Positions 7,815 through 15,661 of a DNA stretch of 18,997 nt are shown here, piece by piece; positions within the stretch are counted from its first letter, which is position 1; every line of letters begins with the position of its first letter. Where the stretch lies: assembly GCA_900552945.1 (NCBI GenBank), contig USBI01000036.1, forward strand, positions 1 through 18,997. Direction: 5' to 3'. The stretch comes from an uncultured Oscillospiraceae bacterium (GTDB taxonomy: Bacteria; Bacillota; Clostridia; Oscillospirales; Ruminococcaceae). The position numbers were made by a program, and so were the translations under genes. The notes under the pieces are model-generated. The model was not told where the DNA came from, did no database searches, and worked only from the letters and a program-made list of their open reading frames with translations.

Positions 7815-7857
7815 TTCGTTTGAACGAAGAAAAGGGGCGTGTGTCACACGTCCCTTT
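7815..7857 (-). terminator. Terminator-like hairpin plus second hairpin over an SD site
   Basis: In the minus-strand RNA, AAAAGGG (7851-7857 side) pairs with CCCTTTT (7830-7836 side), with one A-C mismatch and a CGTG/CACG continuation toward the loop. TTTTCTTC follows. Immediately after it a perfect repeat, TTCGTT-CA-AACGAA (7815-7828), overlaps the start of the methyltransferase ribosome binding site (7811-7817). The first hairpin likely ends the DUF1836-nfeD-floT transcript; the second could damp initiation of the next gene. Confidence 0.6.
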
Positions 7858-7865
7858 TTGTCTTG

Positions 7866-9284
7866 TTACTGATTTTGCTCGTTTTCTTGTTCAGCTTTGG
7901 GTGCATCTGCCTTGTTTTCTTCCGCTTCAAGCGGCTTTCCAAGGAATTCCGGCAGCTGCATGCCCGCCATCTGGAACATTTCCTGCATCGGCGGAATGGT
8001 TTTCAGCATGCTGGACAGAAAGTTGGATGTTGTAGAAGTGCCTTCTTTTCCACCCATGCTGTCCCAAACAGTAACTTTGTCGATCTTGAGGTTCTTGACC
8101 GCTTCCACCTGCGTTTTGGTGAGCTCTTCCAGCTTGTCGGCGATCATCAGTTTCATCGCGTCGTTGGCGTTGCCACCGGCAGCAGCAACGATCTGCGCAA
8201 GACCAGCTGCCTGTTTGGTGAGCATTTCCTGCACACCGCGTGCCTCTGCTTCCATTTTTGCGTAGATCGCGTCCGCTTCACCTTTGGCGCGGCGGCGGAT
8301 CTGCTCTGCTTCGGCTTCGGCTTCCAGTTCCAATTTGCGCTTATCCACTTCGGTTTTGACGATGACGTCTGCTTCCAGCGTCGCACGCTCACGTGCAGAA
8401 CGCGCTTCTTCTGCTTCCTGTTCGGCAGCATACGCTTCCTGCAGCGCTCTTGCGGACTGAATTTTTTCTGCCGCGGTAGCACGGCGCATAGCGTCTGCGC
8501 GTTTTTCGGTCAGGGTCGCGTTGGACTCGGCGATCTGTGCTTTGGCTTCGTTTTCACCTTTGATTGCTTCCGAATCAGCCATAGAAACCATAATGCGCTG
8601 TTCCCGCTTGGCGTTCGCTTCACCGATCGCACCGGAACGGTCCGCTTCCGCAACCGAGATCTTCGCGTCGTTGATGGCTTTTGCGGCTGCTTCTTTACCA
8701 AGAGCGGCAATATAGCCGGATTCATCGGTAATATCGGTCAGGTTTACGTTGATGAGCCGCAGACCGATTTTTTTCAGTTCGGTCTCCACGTTGCTGGAAA
8801 CTGCCGCAAGGAATTTGTCACGGTCGGTGTTGATCTCTTCGATCTCCATTGTCGCGATGACCAGACGAAGCTGACCGAAAATGATGTCTTTGGCAAGCTC
8901 CTGAATTTCAGCGAGTTTCATGCCGAGCAGGCGCTCTGCAGCGTTCTGCATGACGCCCGGTTCTACCGAAATACCAACGGTAAAACGGGACGGCACATCA
9001 ATGCGGATGTTCTGTTTGGACAACGCGTTTTTCAGATCCACCGAAATGGAAATCGGCGTTAAGTCAAGATACTCATAAGACTGCAGCACCGGTACGATAA
9101 AAGCGGCGCCGCCGTGGATACACTTTGCGCTGCGGTATGTACCGTCTTTGTTGGCGCCCACTTTACCGTATACGACTAAGATCTTGTCAGACGGACATTT
9201 GCGGTATCTTGAAAGGATGACAAGTAAGGTCGTGAACAGCAAAACGGCAATGACTACGACGAGAATGACTGTGATTGGATCCAT
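7866..9284 (-). CDS. floT: Flotillin (SPFH/Band 7 family)
   Basis: A 472-residue flotillin of the FloT/YuaG type. Residues 4-25 form one N-terminal membrane anchor. An SPFH/Band 7 domain covers about 30-200. Residues 205-370 are the long Glu-Ala-rich helical region typical of flotillins, with repeated EAEAEAE-like stretches. The C-terminus (430-472) is Gln/Glu/Asn-rich and probably disordered. Flotillins assemble into membrane microdomains and affect signalling, secretion and membrane fluidity in Bacillus. The ATG has an excellent AAGGAGGAAT upstream (9291-9300), inside the 3' end of the NfeD-like gene, which it overlaps by 31 bases. This overlap and the conserved NfeD-flotillin pairing support one operon. 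The exact FloT versus other flotillin naming is by resemblance only. Confidence 0.92.
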   Translation of the reverse strand: MDPITVILVVVIAVLLFTTLLVILSRYRKCPSDKILVVYGKVGANKDGTYRSAKCIHGGAAFIVPVLQSYEYLDLTPISISVDLKNALSKQNIRIDVPSRFTVGISVEPGVMQNAAERLLGMKLAEIQELAKDIIFGQLRLVIATMEIEEINTDRDKFLAAVSSNVETELKKIGLRLINVNLTDITDESGYIAALGKEAAAKAINDAKISVAEADRSGAIGEANAKREQRIMVSMADSEAIKGENEAKAQIAESNATLTEKRADAMRRATAAEKIQSARALQEAYAAEQEAEEARSARERATLEADVIVKTEVDKRKLELEAEAEAEQIRRRAKGEADAIYAKMEAEARGVQEMLTKQAAGLAQIVAAAGGNANDAMKLMIADKLEELTKTQVEAVKNLKIDKVTVWDSMGGKEGTSTTSNFLSSMLKTIPPMQEMFQMAGMQLPEFLGKPLEAEENKADAPKAEQENEQNQ

Positions 9285-9982
9285 TTTGAAATTCCTCCTT
9301 TATTATTCTGTGTTTCGTTATCTTCTACGGGCTTCACCAGAACGGTCTCTTCATCCAGAAGTTCGCAGACTCGCACCAGCGACCCGGTTGGAAGCGTTTG
9401 GTCAGACGTGCAGGCCGCATCCAGTTCCACCAGACGTTCCTGCATGGTCAGGGTAATTTTACCTGTTCCTTTTCCTTTCGGCGGGATGGGAATGTAAACC
9501 TTTCCCAGTTTTCCCACGGCGTTTCGTATGTCAAGATTTCCCCTGTCCTGAAGTTTCAGTGAATACTTAAACAACAGCGCGATGCCGAACAGCGCCGCGG
9601 TACCGGCCAGAAAGGCCAGAAACACTGCAAGAGCAGGGTGGATGTACTTGAGCAGTACCAGACCGGTCCATCCGCCCACAGCAAAAAACGCTACAATTCC
9701 GCGCACGGTGAATAGTGACAGGCCGTCAGTTCCTTCGCCGGGGCCGATCTCGTTGGGTGAATCGAACCCGTCTCCCGAAAGGCCTCCATCCGGCAGGTCG
9801 CCTGGGTCTCCAACGTCCCAGTCGGGCATACCAAGGTCAGCGCCGCCGGGGTCGGTTGAATCGCCGAATCCGAAGCCGAACAGCAGCAGAATGGATTGAA
9901 TGACCAGAATAACCGTTGCCGCAATGGCAATACAGGCAAAGACCTGCTCGGTAATTGACATGGAATTCCACCATTCAAGCAT
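9254..9982 (-). CDS. NfeD-like membrane protein (YuaF type), flotillin partner
   Basis: A 242-residue short-form NfeD family protein lacking the ClpP-like protease domain of long forms. Membrane segments lie at about 11-37, 93-113 and 115-138. Between the first and second is a loop (41-86) extremely rich in Gly, Asp and Pro. A C-terminal soluble domain (about 145-218) with NAVGKLGKVYIPIPPKGKG fits the OB-fold of NfeD proteins. The tail is Asn/Gln/Ser-rich. NfeD proteins are genetically paired with flotillins and are thought to help organise them. The ATG at 9982 has AAAGGAGAGAA upstream; an internal Met8 is a weaker choice. It follows the DUF1836 gene by 26 bases, so the three genes are likely cotranscribed. 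Confidence 0.88.
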   Translation of the reverse strand: MLEWWNSMSITEQVFACIAIAATVILVIQSILLLFGFGFGDSTDPGGADLGMPDWDVGDPGDLPDGGLSGDGFDSPNEIGPGEGTDGLSLFTVRGIVAFFAVGGWTGLVLLKYIHPALAVFLAFLAGTAALFGIALLFKYSLKLQDRGNLDIRNAVGKLGKVYIPIPPKGKGTGKITLTMQERLVELDAACTSDQTLPTGSLVRVCELLDEETVLVKPVEDNETQNNKGGISKWIQSQSFSS

Positions 9983-10008
9983 AACCGTTTTTCTCTCCTT
10001 TCTTCATT

Positions 10009-10575
10009 TTATTCTGTTTTACCGGTTTGAAAAACCGTGTTAAACATGTCGTCCGCATGACGTTTTACAATCGAGGAAGCATAGTAAACTAAAATCATAT
10101 GAATGCCGTTTACCAGCCGCTTAGTGTTCGGGCAGTTTTCTTTGTATTTCCCAATTGCTTTTTTTATTTCAGATGTAAGCGCAGAATCGGTGAGCACCGT
10201 TTCAAAATCCACCCGGTCCAGAATCTCGCACAGGCAACAGTAAAGCTGTGATTCGGTAATGAGCTGTTCCGGTTCCTGTTCGGGGGAACCGTTGATGTAG
10301 GAAAGCAGCTGCGCGATCTGCTCCAGCTTCATTACGCCTCTCAGCATATTTATGATGAGGATGCGCGCGAGATGTTCAGCGCCGTACCGTTTTTCTACCG
10401 GCTTTGGCACCCAGCCGCGGTTGATCCAGTTCTGGATCGCCGGAGTATCCAGCCCGGTGATTTCCCGCACCTGCGCCAGCATGAGCCCTTTTGTAACAGA
10501 GAAGATGCCCATTAAAAATTCTTCTGCGTTTTCGCCGTTGCGTTCTACGGTTGTGCCCGGAAAATAGGTTTTCAC
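10009..10575 (-). CDS. DUF1836 HTH regulator upstream of nfeD-floT
   Basis: A 188-residue DUF1836 protein. Residues about 30-75 form a MerR-like helix-turn-helix: VREITGLDTPAIQNWINRGW (36-55) followed by a PVEKRYGAEHLARI-type recognition region. The remainder is helical and could be a dimerisation or effector domain. Most family members are uncharacterised; DNA binding is inferred. The start is GTG at 10573-10575, chosen because AGGAGG lies nine bases upstream; the first in-frame ATG would remove 21 residues. It is the first gene of the apparent DUF1836-nfeD-floT operon and reads from a strong promoter whose spacer is mostly a perfect palindrome, which suggests autoregulation. Confidence 0.85.
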   Translation of the reverse strand: MKTYFPGTTVERNGENAEEFLMGIFSVTKGLMLAQVREITGLDTPAIQNWINRGWVPKPVEKRYGAEHLARILIINMLRGVMKLEQIAQLLSYINGSPEQEPEQLITESQLYCCLCEILDRVDFETVLTDSALTSEIKKAIGKYKENCPNTKRLVNGIHMILVYYASSIVKRHADDMFNTVFQTGKTE

Positions 10576-10600
10576 TGCCGCGCCTCCTCTCTATGGAGAC

Positions 10601-10629
10601 ATCATAGCACACATTCAACTGAATGTAAA
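10601..10629 (-). promoter_or_regulatory. Promoter with palindromic operator for the DUF1836-nfeD-floT operon
   Basis: On the minus strand TTTACA (10624-10629), a 17-base spacer and TATGAT (10601-10606) form a near-consensus promoter, with TG one base before the -10. The perfect palindrome ACATTCA-GT-TGAATGT (10611-10626) fills most of the spacer and enters the -35. A dimeric regulator bound there would directly affect RNA polymerase. The DUF1836 protein encoded just downstream is the obvious candidate, by inference. Confidence 0.65.
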
Positions 10630-10685
10630 TAGCATTTTTAAGAATTTTACATATTTTCTTGCGAGCAGCATTGTTCGGATCATTT

Positions 10686-11204
10686 TTAAAAATGGTGGCG
10701 GTCCAGTGGAATGTGTTTCGCCCATTCAAAGGCTTTGTGCGGAATGTGGCAATATCCATCCGGGTTTTTGTCGAGATATTTCTGATGGTAGCTTTCTGCC
10801 GGATAAAAGTTGGAAAGAGGGCGCACTTCCACGGCGATTGGCGCAGAGTACCGTTCTTGAAGTTCTGCGACTGTTTGGGTAATGACGGGCAGATCGTCTA
10901 GTGCAGTGTAATAAATGCCGGTCCGGTATTGGGTTCCCCGGTCCATTCCCTGATGATTCACCGCGGTGGGATCGATGATCTCGAAAAAGAGTTCGATCAG
11001 TGTTTTGAGGGAACGCTCTTCCGAGTAGACGACCCGCACCGTCTCCGCATGACCGGTCTGATGGAAGCAAACGTCTTCATAGCTGGGCGTCAGTGTGCTT
11101 CCGTTGGCATAGCCGCTTTGGGTTTCCAGAACTCCGGGAAGTCTGGAGAAGAATTTTTCAACGCCCCAGAAACATCCTCCTGCAAAATAAATTTCTTTTT
11201 TCAT
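10686..11204 (-). CDS. msrA: Peptide-methionine (S)-S-oxide reductase MsrA
   Basis: A 172-residue cytoplasmic MsrA, which reduces methionine-S-sulfoxide in proteins and free methionine as an oxidative repair enzyme. The catalytic motif GCFWG places the nucleophile at Cys11. Glu54 in GHAETV and the conserved Y-rich region GTQYRTGIYY (90-99) complete the active site. Cys152 in GYCHI may act as resolving cysteine. No MsrB domain is fused and no msrB is in the window. The ATG is preceded by AAGGAGG at seven bases. It appears to be a single gene; no clear terminator follows before the DUF1836 promoter about 60 bases downstream. Confidence 0.96.
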   Translation of the reverse strand: MKKEIYFAGGCFWGVEKFFSRLPGVLETQSGYANGSTLTPSYEDVCFHQTGHAETVRVVYSEERSLKTLIELFFEIIDPTAVNHQGMDRGTQYRTGIYYTALDDLPVITQTVAELQERYSAPIAVEVRPLSNFYPAESYHQKYLDKNPDGYCHIPHKAFEWAKHIPLDRHHF

Positions 11205-11312
11205 TTGTTTTCCTCCTTGAGTATCGTGTTAGCATTGGATTAATAGTATCTGCTTTTTAAAAGGCAATCATCCCTGCCGCTCAAGAGCAGTGCGCATTGT
11301 TTTAAGAATATG

Positions 11313-11346
11313 AAAAAACGCCGTGCTTATTTGCACGGCGTTTTTT
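11313..11346 (-). terminator. Strong intrinsic terminator after the aldo/keto reductase gene
   Basis: A perfect 14-base-pair stem, AAAAAACGCCGTGC (11313-11326) with GCACGGCGTTTTTT (11333-11346), has a 6-base loop. T-runs flank it on both strands, so it could act in both directions. It ends the aldo/keto reductase transcript 14 bases after the stop and insulates msrA, whose start lies 109 bases further left. Confidence 0.93.
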
Positions 11347-11359
11347 TGAAAATTTAATT

Positions 11360-12514
11360 TTATTCAATCCAGCCTTTTAATCCATCGTGTGCTGTTTTCA
11401 GCTGTTTTATAATGTCGATGTGCTGTGGGCATTTTTTCTCACAGGCGCCGCATTCCACGCAATGGGAAGCATCCTGTCCGCTTTTGCTGAGGAAGTAGTA
11501 GCTGCGCTTCGGCTGACCGAAATCCTCAAACATCATTCCCGCGTTGTAACGCGAGAAAACGCCTGGAATATTTACTCCCTGCGGGCAGGGCAGACAGTAT
11601 TCGCAGCCGGTGCAGGGAATGGTGACGATGGATTCATAGGCCGCCTTCGCTTTTTTGAGCGTTTCTTTTTCCTCCGCACTCAGGCAGTTCGCGACCGCGT
11701 CAGGTTTGGAAAAGATCTCAATATTGTCTTTGAGCTGTTCAAGGGTAGACATTCCGCTCAAAATACAACTGATCTGCGGATAGTTGATGAGGTGACGGAA
11801 CGCCCATTCCGGAGCAGAATGCTTAACAGCCGCTTCATCGTACACTTTTTTGACCGGAGCCGGTGTGTTGACCAAACCGCCGCCGCGCAGCGGTTCCATG
11901 ATGACCAGCGCACAGCCTTTTTCTCCGGCGCGGAAGATCGCCTGTTCCGTTGCTTCTTTGTCCACGTCCAGAAGATTCTGCTGGATCTGGCACATATCCC
12001 AGTCGTAATAATTCAAAATATCCTGAAAGACCGGGTAAATTCCATGGTAAGAAAAGCCAATGGCGCGGATCATACCCTCATCGCGGAATTTTTCATATTC
12101 TTTGATGATTTCACGGCGCTTGATCTCATCCCACGTTGCCGCTTGAATGTTGTGGATGAGGTAGACGTCAATATAGTCGGTTCGCAGTTTTTTCAGCGTG
12201 TTTTCTAAGTTCCGCCGGATGTCGCCCTGCGTTTTCATGACGTTGAGCGGCTGTTTGGTCGCAATTTTTACATTTGCGCGGTATTTGCCTTCCAGCGCTT
12301 CGCCCAACACCTCTTCACTGGTCGTATTATGGTAGCCATACGCCGTATCAAAATAAGTGATGCCGTGTTCTGCTGCGTAACGGATAAGTTCAAAGGCTTT
12401 TTCGCGGTCGACCTGCGCATTGCCGTTTTCGTCAATGTAACGCGGCAGGCGCATGCAGCCAAGCCCTAAAGTGGATACATCATAGCCGGTTTTGCCGTAT
12501 GGACGATAGTTCAT
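11360..12514 (-). CDS. Aldo/keto reductase with C-terminal 4Fe-4S dicluster
   Basis: A 384-residue aldo/keto reductase of the ferredoxin-tailed type common in anaerobic Clostridia. The TIM barrel carries the catalytic tetrad Asp56, Tyr61 (FDTAYGY), Lys87 and His121. The C-terminal region has two Cys clusters: Cys301/304/307/310 (CTGCEYCLPCP) and Cys352/355/358/362 (CVECGACEKKCP), expected to bind two 4Fe-4S clusters. These could pass electrons between a ferredoxin and the barrel; the substrate is unknown. The ATG at 12514 is preferred because AAAGGG lies eight bases upstream. A GTG three codons earlier overlaps that ribosome binding site and is unlikely. It is probably transcribed alone from the promoter at 12565-12593. 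Confidence 0.94.
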   Translation of the reverse strand: MNYRPYGKTGYDVSTLGLGCMRLPRYIDENGNAQVDREKAFELIRYAAEHGITYFDTAYGYHNTTSEEVLGEALEGKYRANVKIATKQPLNVMKTQGDIRRNLENTLKKLRTDYIDVYLIHNIQAATWDEIKRREIIKEYEKFRDEGMIRAIGFSYHGIYPVFQDILNYYDWDMCQIQQNLLDVDKEATEQAIFRAGEKGCALVIMEPLRGGGLVNTPAPVKKVYDEAAVKHSAPEWAFRHLINYPQISCILSGMSTLEQLKDNIEIFSKPDAVANCLSAEEKETLKKAKAAYESIVTIPCTGCEYCLPCPQGVNIPGVFSRYNAGMMFEDFGQPKRSYYFLSKSGQDASHCVECGACEKKCPQHIDIIKQLKTAHDGLKGWIE

Positions 12515-12564
12515 TTTTTGCACCCTTTCCAGAATTGATTGTTGTTTGTGGGTTTTATGCGGAC

Positions 12565-12593
12565 ATTATAGCACAAACTATACAAAATATCAA
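12565..12593 (-). promoter_or_regulatory. Strong promoter for the aldo/keto reductase gene
   Basis: The minus strand has TTGATA (12588-12593), a 17-base spacer and perfect TATAAT (12565-12570), with TG one base before the -10. It lies about 50 bases upstream of the ATG. The match suggests good basal expression. Confidence 0.75.
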
Positions 12594-12669
12594 CGAACAA
12601 GCAGCCGTAAATTGGCAGACTTTACTTACAATTTACCCAATAATCGCTCTTATTAGAGAGTGGTTTTGC

Positions 12670-12969
12670 TTATCCGTTAAGCCACCCGAGGCCATTGATG
12701 ATGATAAAGCATTGACAGCCAAACACAAGAAGCAGCGCGCCCAAAAGCGGCCAGGTGTATTGCATAGCTTTTTTTCGCACCGCTGTAACAGCTATTATAA
12801 AAAGCGAGAGCAAGGGAAATACAAAAACGATCCACTTGTCAGCTACGCCGCTCACCCCATTGCTGTTCCATTGCACCGCAATCTGATCCGGTAGGAAAAA
12901 TACCGCGCATAAAGCCAGAATCATCATAGCGCCGATCAAAAGCCAACAACTCCAGGGAATCCGTTTCAT
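12670..12969 (-). CDS. Small DUF1648 membrane protein
   Basis: A 99-residue membrane protein with a DUF1648-like signature, FLPDQIAVQWNSNGVSG (25-41), between the first two membrane segments (about 7-26, 46-65 and 74-93). DUF1648 occurs at the N-terminus of SdpI-like immunity proteins and in many small stand-alone membrane proteins; this one lacks the SdpI C-terminal part, so an immunity function is not supported. The ATG at 12969 starts just before the first membrane helix, with an AGGCAGG-like site upstream. An alternative ATG at 13035 adds 22 polar residues; its AGAGGA lies only three bases away, inside a small TCCTCT/AGAGGA hairpin, so I prefer the shorter form. It sits downstream of the symporter gene with no terminator between, so cotranscription is possible. 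Confidence 0.75.
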   Translation of the reverse strand: MKRIPWSCWLLIGAMMILALCAVFFLPDQIAVQWNSNGVSGVADKWIVFVFPLLSLFIIAVTAVRKKAMQYTWPLLGALLLVFGCQCFIIINGLGWLNG

Positions 12970-13090
12970 ATTGTAAACGCCTGCCTTTGTAATACACAGC
13001 TGATTTTGCGGGATAAAAGTGATATCATCCGCCATTGTCCTCTAAAGTTTTAAGAGGATTCTACACCTGTTCAATGTTTCAACTGTTTGT

Positions 13091-14524
13091 TCAGCTTTCC
13101 CATTTTTTAGCGTGTTCTTCGTTCCACACATTCGGGTCACCCACTTCGGTTTCAGCGGCACGGAAAACAGGGTTTTTTCCGTCTTTTCGCTGTTTGCGGT
13201 AATCCTTCAGCGCAACCAGCGCTTTGTGACCAAGCAGTGTGATCGCCACAAGGTTGACCGTTGCCATCAGCCCCATCAGAATATCTGCAAGGCTCCAGAC
13301 GGTCGAGAAGTCTAAAAGCGCGCCCACGAATACCGCTGCAACACAGGTACAGCGGAAGATGAAGAGACCACGTTTGGAATCCTTAATAAATTTAAAGTTG
13401 GATTCGGTATAATAATAGTTGCCCACCAGAGAACTGTATGCGAACAGGAAGATGGAAATGGTGATAAACAGCGGGCCGAAGGCGCCGGTCTGGTTGAAAA
13501 CCGCGGCCTGCACAAAGTCCATTCCACGCAGGTCGCCGATCGGCACGCCGGACAGGAGCAGCATAAAAGCAGTGGTGGTGCAGATCAAAATCGTGTCGAT
13601 GAAAACGGAAAGCATCTGCACAAGGCCTTGTTTGACCGGGTGGGATACATCAGCCGCAGCGGCGGCGTTAGGAGCGGAGCCCATACCTGCCTCATTGGAG
13701 TATAGACCGCGTTTGATTCCTTGAATTACGCAGGAACCCGCAAATCCGCCGAAAATAGCCTGAATGTCGAACGCCTGTGAAAATATGGTTCCGAACATAT
13801 CCGGCACCAGATTGATGTTTTTAAAGGTGATAAATAATCCCAGCGCAATGTAGATGACCGCCATGATTGGAACAACCGCAGAAACGATTCGGCTGATTCT
13901 TTGTACACCGCCGAAAATGACAAGCGCTGTGAGTAAAGCGAGGATGCCGCCTACCACATACGGCCAGAAAGACTGGCTGTATCCATCAATATAATAGGCG
14001 AGCGAGGAACCTGCGTTATAGGACTGGAGAGCGTTGAACCCATAAGCGAAGCAGGCAATGAGCAAAACGGCAAACACAACGCCCCATTTACGGCTGCCAA
14101 GCGCTTTTTGAATATAGTAAGCAGGGCCGCCCACATATTCTTCACCGTGCTTTTGCTTGTACATCTGTGACAGGGTACTTTCAATGAACGCGGACGCTGA
14201 CCCGATCAGCGCGAGCAGCCACATCCAGAAAATCGCGCCATATCCGCCAATCGCGGTAGAGGCAGCGATGGCGGTGGCAACACCGGCGATGTTTCCGGTA
14301 CCCACACGGCTTGCGGTTGAGATCATCAATGCCTGAAAAGAGGAAATGTCTTTTCCATTCTTTTTCTTTTCGCTCAGTACCCGGATTGCCTCCGGAAACA
14401 TGCGAAACTGTACCAGCTTGGTGCGGACGGAAAAATAAATTCCCACTGCCGCCAGTAAAATAATGAGAATATAGGTATACATAAAGTCGTCAATGCTACC
14501 TAAAACTCCGTTTAACCATTCCAT
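13091..14524 (-). CDS. AGCS family Na+:alanine/glycine symporter
   Basis: A 477-residue integral membrane protein of the alanine or glycine:cation symporter family (AgcS/AlsT type), full length. Diagnostic motifs are TASRVGTGNIAGVATAI (70-86) and KRGLYSNEAGMGSAPNAA (271-288). About ten hydrophobic segments run from residue 15 to 435, followed by a charged cytoplasmic tail. It should import a small neutral amino acid with sodium or protons; which one is not readable. The ATG follows AAAGGAGAAGG. A GC-rich hairpin lies in the leader (14559-14577). The gene is downstream of, and in the same direction as, the AraC gene, with a 156-base gap that probably contains its own promoter. Confidence 0.95.
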   Translation of the reverse strand: MEWLNGVLGSIDDFMYTYILIILLAAVGIYFSVRTKLVQFRMFPEAIRVLSEKKKNGKDISSFQALMISTASRVGTGNIAGVATAIAASTAIGGYGAIFWMWLLALIGSASAFIESTLSQMYKQKHGEEYVGGPAYYIQKALGSRKWGVVFAVLLIACFAYGFNALQSYNAGSSLAYYIDGYSQSFWPYVVGGILALLTALVIFGGVQRISRIVSAVVPIMAVIYIALGLFITFKNINLVPDMFGTIFSQAFDIQAIFGGFAGSCVIQGIKRGLYSNEAGMGSAPNAAAAADVSHPVKQGLVQMLSVFIDTILICTTTAFMLLLSGVPIGDLRGMDFVQAAVFNQTGAFGPLFITISIFLFAYSSLVGNYYYTESNFKFIKDSKRGLFIFRCTCVAAVFVGALLDFSTVWSLADILMGLMATVNLVAITLLGHKALVALKDYRKQRKDGKNPVFRAAETEVGDPNVWNEEHAKKWES

Positions 14525-14558
14525 AAACCTTCTCCTTTTCTTTTTTTGTGGGATGGCC

Positions 14559-14577
14559 GCGGCGGAACGTCCGCCGC
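14559..14577 (-). repeat. GC-rich inverted repeat in the symporter leader
   Basis: GCGGCGGA (14559-14566) pairs perfectly with TCCGCCGC (14570-14577) around a 3-base loop. It lies about 35 bases upstream of the symporter ATG. No T-run follows on the minus strand, so it is not a terminator for the AraC gene. It may be a leader hairpin or an operator. The rest of the gap 14578-14680 is AT-rich, with no gene. Confidence 0.4.
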
Positions 14578-14680
14578 ATTTTACACAAAGTGTTTTTATT
14601 ATGCTGTATATTTTACAAAATTCCCAGTTTAAAGCGTATTTTCAGTGAATAATGTTATTTTATGGCAGAAAATTGCCATT

Positions 14681-15574
14681 TTATTGTTCCTGCCTTGGCG
14701 GGTATATTGGCTGATCCTTTTTAAAATTGTATCGAAGGTACTGGGTGGGCGGGACTCCGTGTATTTTCTTAAAAACACTGCTGAAATAAAGGGGATCGGA
14801 ATAACCGACTGCATAACTGATTTCTGAAATGTTCAGTGAGGTTTCGCGCAGCAGCCGTGCGGCTTCGTTCATTCGTATCCGCGTATGATACTGGTTGATG
14901 GTCATTCCTGTCTTTTGTTTGAATAGAGTGCACAGATACTTATAACTTAAGTTCATATGCAGCGCGATTTCTTCAGAAGTCAGACTAACGGTGTCATGTG
15001 TTTCCAAGAATGCGATCAGCCTTTGGAGAATCGTTTCGGACCGATTGCCGCTTTTGTAATTGACAGTGTCGTAAAGGTCGGCGAAAAGTTGAAATAAAAC
15101 GCTGTTAACCTGCGCGATGCGCAGCGGGTCGGAAGAACTGTATAGTTCGAGCAGGTTTTTGATGTGGAGGTCTACACGGCTGTGCACAGGCAGATTTGCG
15201 TGTTTGGGCAGTACCAGGTAGGTTCGGTAATCCTCCGGGTGAAAGTCCTGCCGTTTTACTGTGCGGTAATCGTCGTAAGGGCGGTATCCGTCCAGCTGCT
15301 GTCCCAAAGAAAAATGTACATAAAACCAACAGGTCCCCGCCGGTATGATCCGTTCGCCCCAGTGATGCACGCCGGCTTTCAGAAAAACAAATTCCCCCTG
15401 CTTGAGCGGGTATACAATGCCGTCTTCGATAATCTCCATCTCACCGCGATAAAGATAGATGAAAACATGTTCGTCTATGATGCGGTCCTGATGGATAAAA
15501 TCCTGTTCGGCCGTGACTGACCCGGCAATGCTGAGAAGCGGCAGGGTGTCCAGAGGAAGGTACACTTCGTGCAC
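14681..15574 (-). CDS. AraC family regulator divergent from the GH127-GH5 genes
   Basis: A regulator of about 297 residues with an N-terminal cupin-like effector domain (around 34-86, VFIYLYRGEMEI...FLKAGVHHWG) and a C-terminal AraC/XylS DNA-binding domain. Its two helix-turn-helix motifs are at about 198-219 and 246-270; VGYSDPLYFSSVFKKIHGVPPTQY carries the family signature. The start is uncertain. I chose GTG at 15572-15574 because GGTGA/AAAGGA lies upstream and residues then begin HEVYLPLDTLPLLSIAG. The frame stays open to a TTG at 15646 (24 more residues), but that has no ribosome binding site. Divergence from the GH127 gene suggests it senses a sugar and activates those genes; this is inference from context. 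Confidence 0.9.
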   Translation of the reverse strand: MHEVYLPLDTLPLLSIAGSVTAEQDFIHQDRIIDEHVFIYLYRGEMEIIEDGIVYPLKQGEFVFLKAGVHHWGERIIPAGTCWFYVHFSLGQQLDGYRPYDDYRTVKRQDFHPEDYRTYLVLPKHANLPVHSRVDLHIKNLLELYSSSDPLRIAQVNSVLFQLFADLYDTVNYKSGNRSETILQRLIAFLETHDTVSLTSEEIALHMNLSYKYLCTLFKQKTGMTINQYHTRIRMNEAARLLRETSLNISEISYAVGYSDPLYFSSVFKKIHGVPPTQYLRYNFKKDQPIYPPRQEQ

Positions 15575-15636
15575 TGGTTTCACCGTCCTTTTAAAATAAG
15601 AAAATTTTCCATGTTTTTTATCATTTTCGTTATAGC

Positions 15637-15661
15637 GTATTTGCAATACATCTACTATAAT
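15637..15661 (+). promoter_or_regulatory. GH127 promoter -10 with adjacent palindrome
   Basis: A perfect TATAAT (15656-15661) lies 50 bases upstream of the GH127 start, but no recognisable -35 sits 16-18 bases before it, as often seen in activator-dependent promoters. GTATT-TGC-AATAC (15637-15649) is a perfect palindrome immediately upstream, a candidate binding site for the divergent AraC protein. On the other strand, TATAAC (15628-15633) could be the -10 for the AraC gene. Confidence 0.5.

Noticed and set aside
7839..9062. 407-codon plus-strand open frame
   Set aside because: Antisense to the flotillin gene; its Phe/Cys/Arg-rich translation is the mirror of the Glu/Ala-rich repeat region and carries no known domain.
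12670..12969. SdpI-type toxin immunity gene
   Set aside because: Only the short DUF1648-like part is present, with no SdpI C-terminal region and no toxin gene nearby.
14559..14577. Terminator for the AraC gene
   Set aside because: The stem is strong, but no T-run follows on the minus strand; it lies about 100 bases after the AraC stop and in the leader of the next gene.
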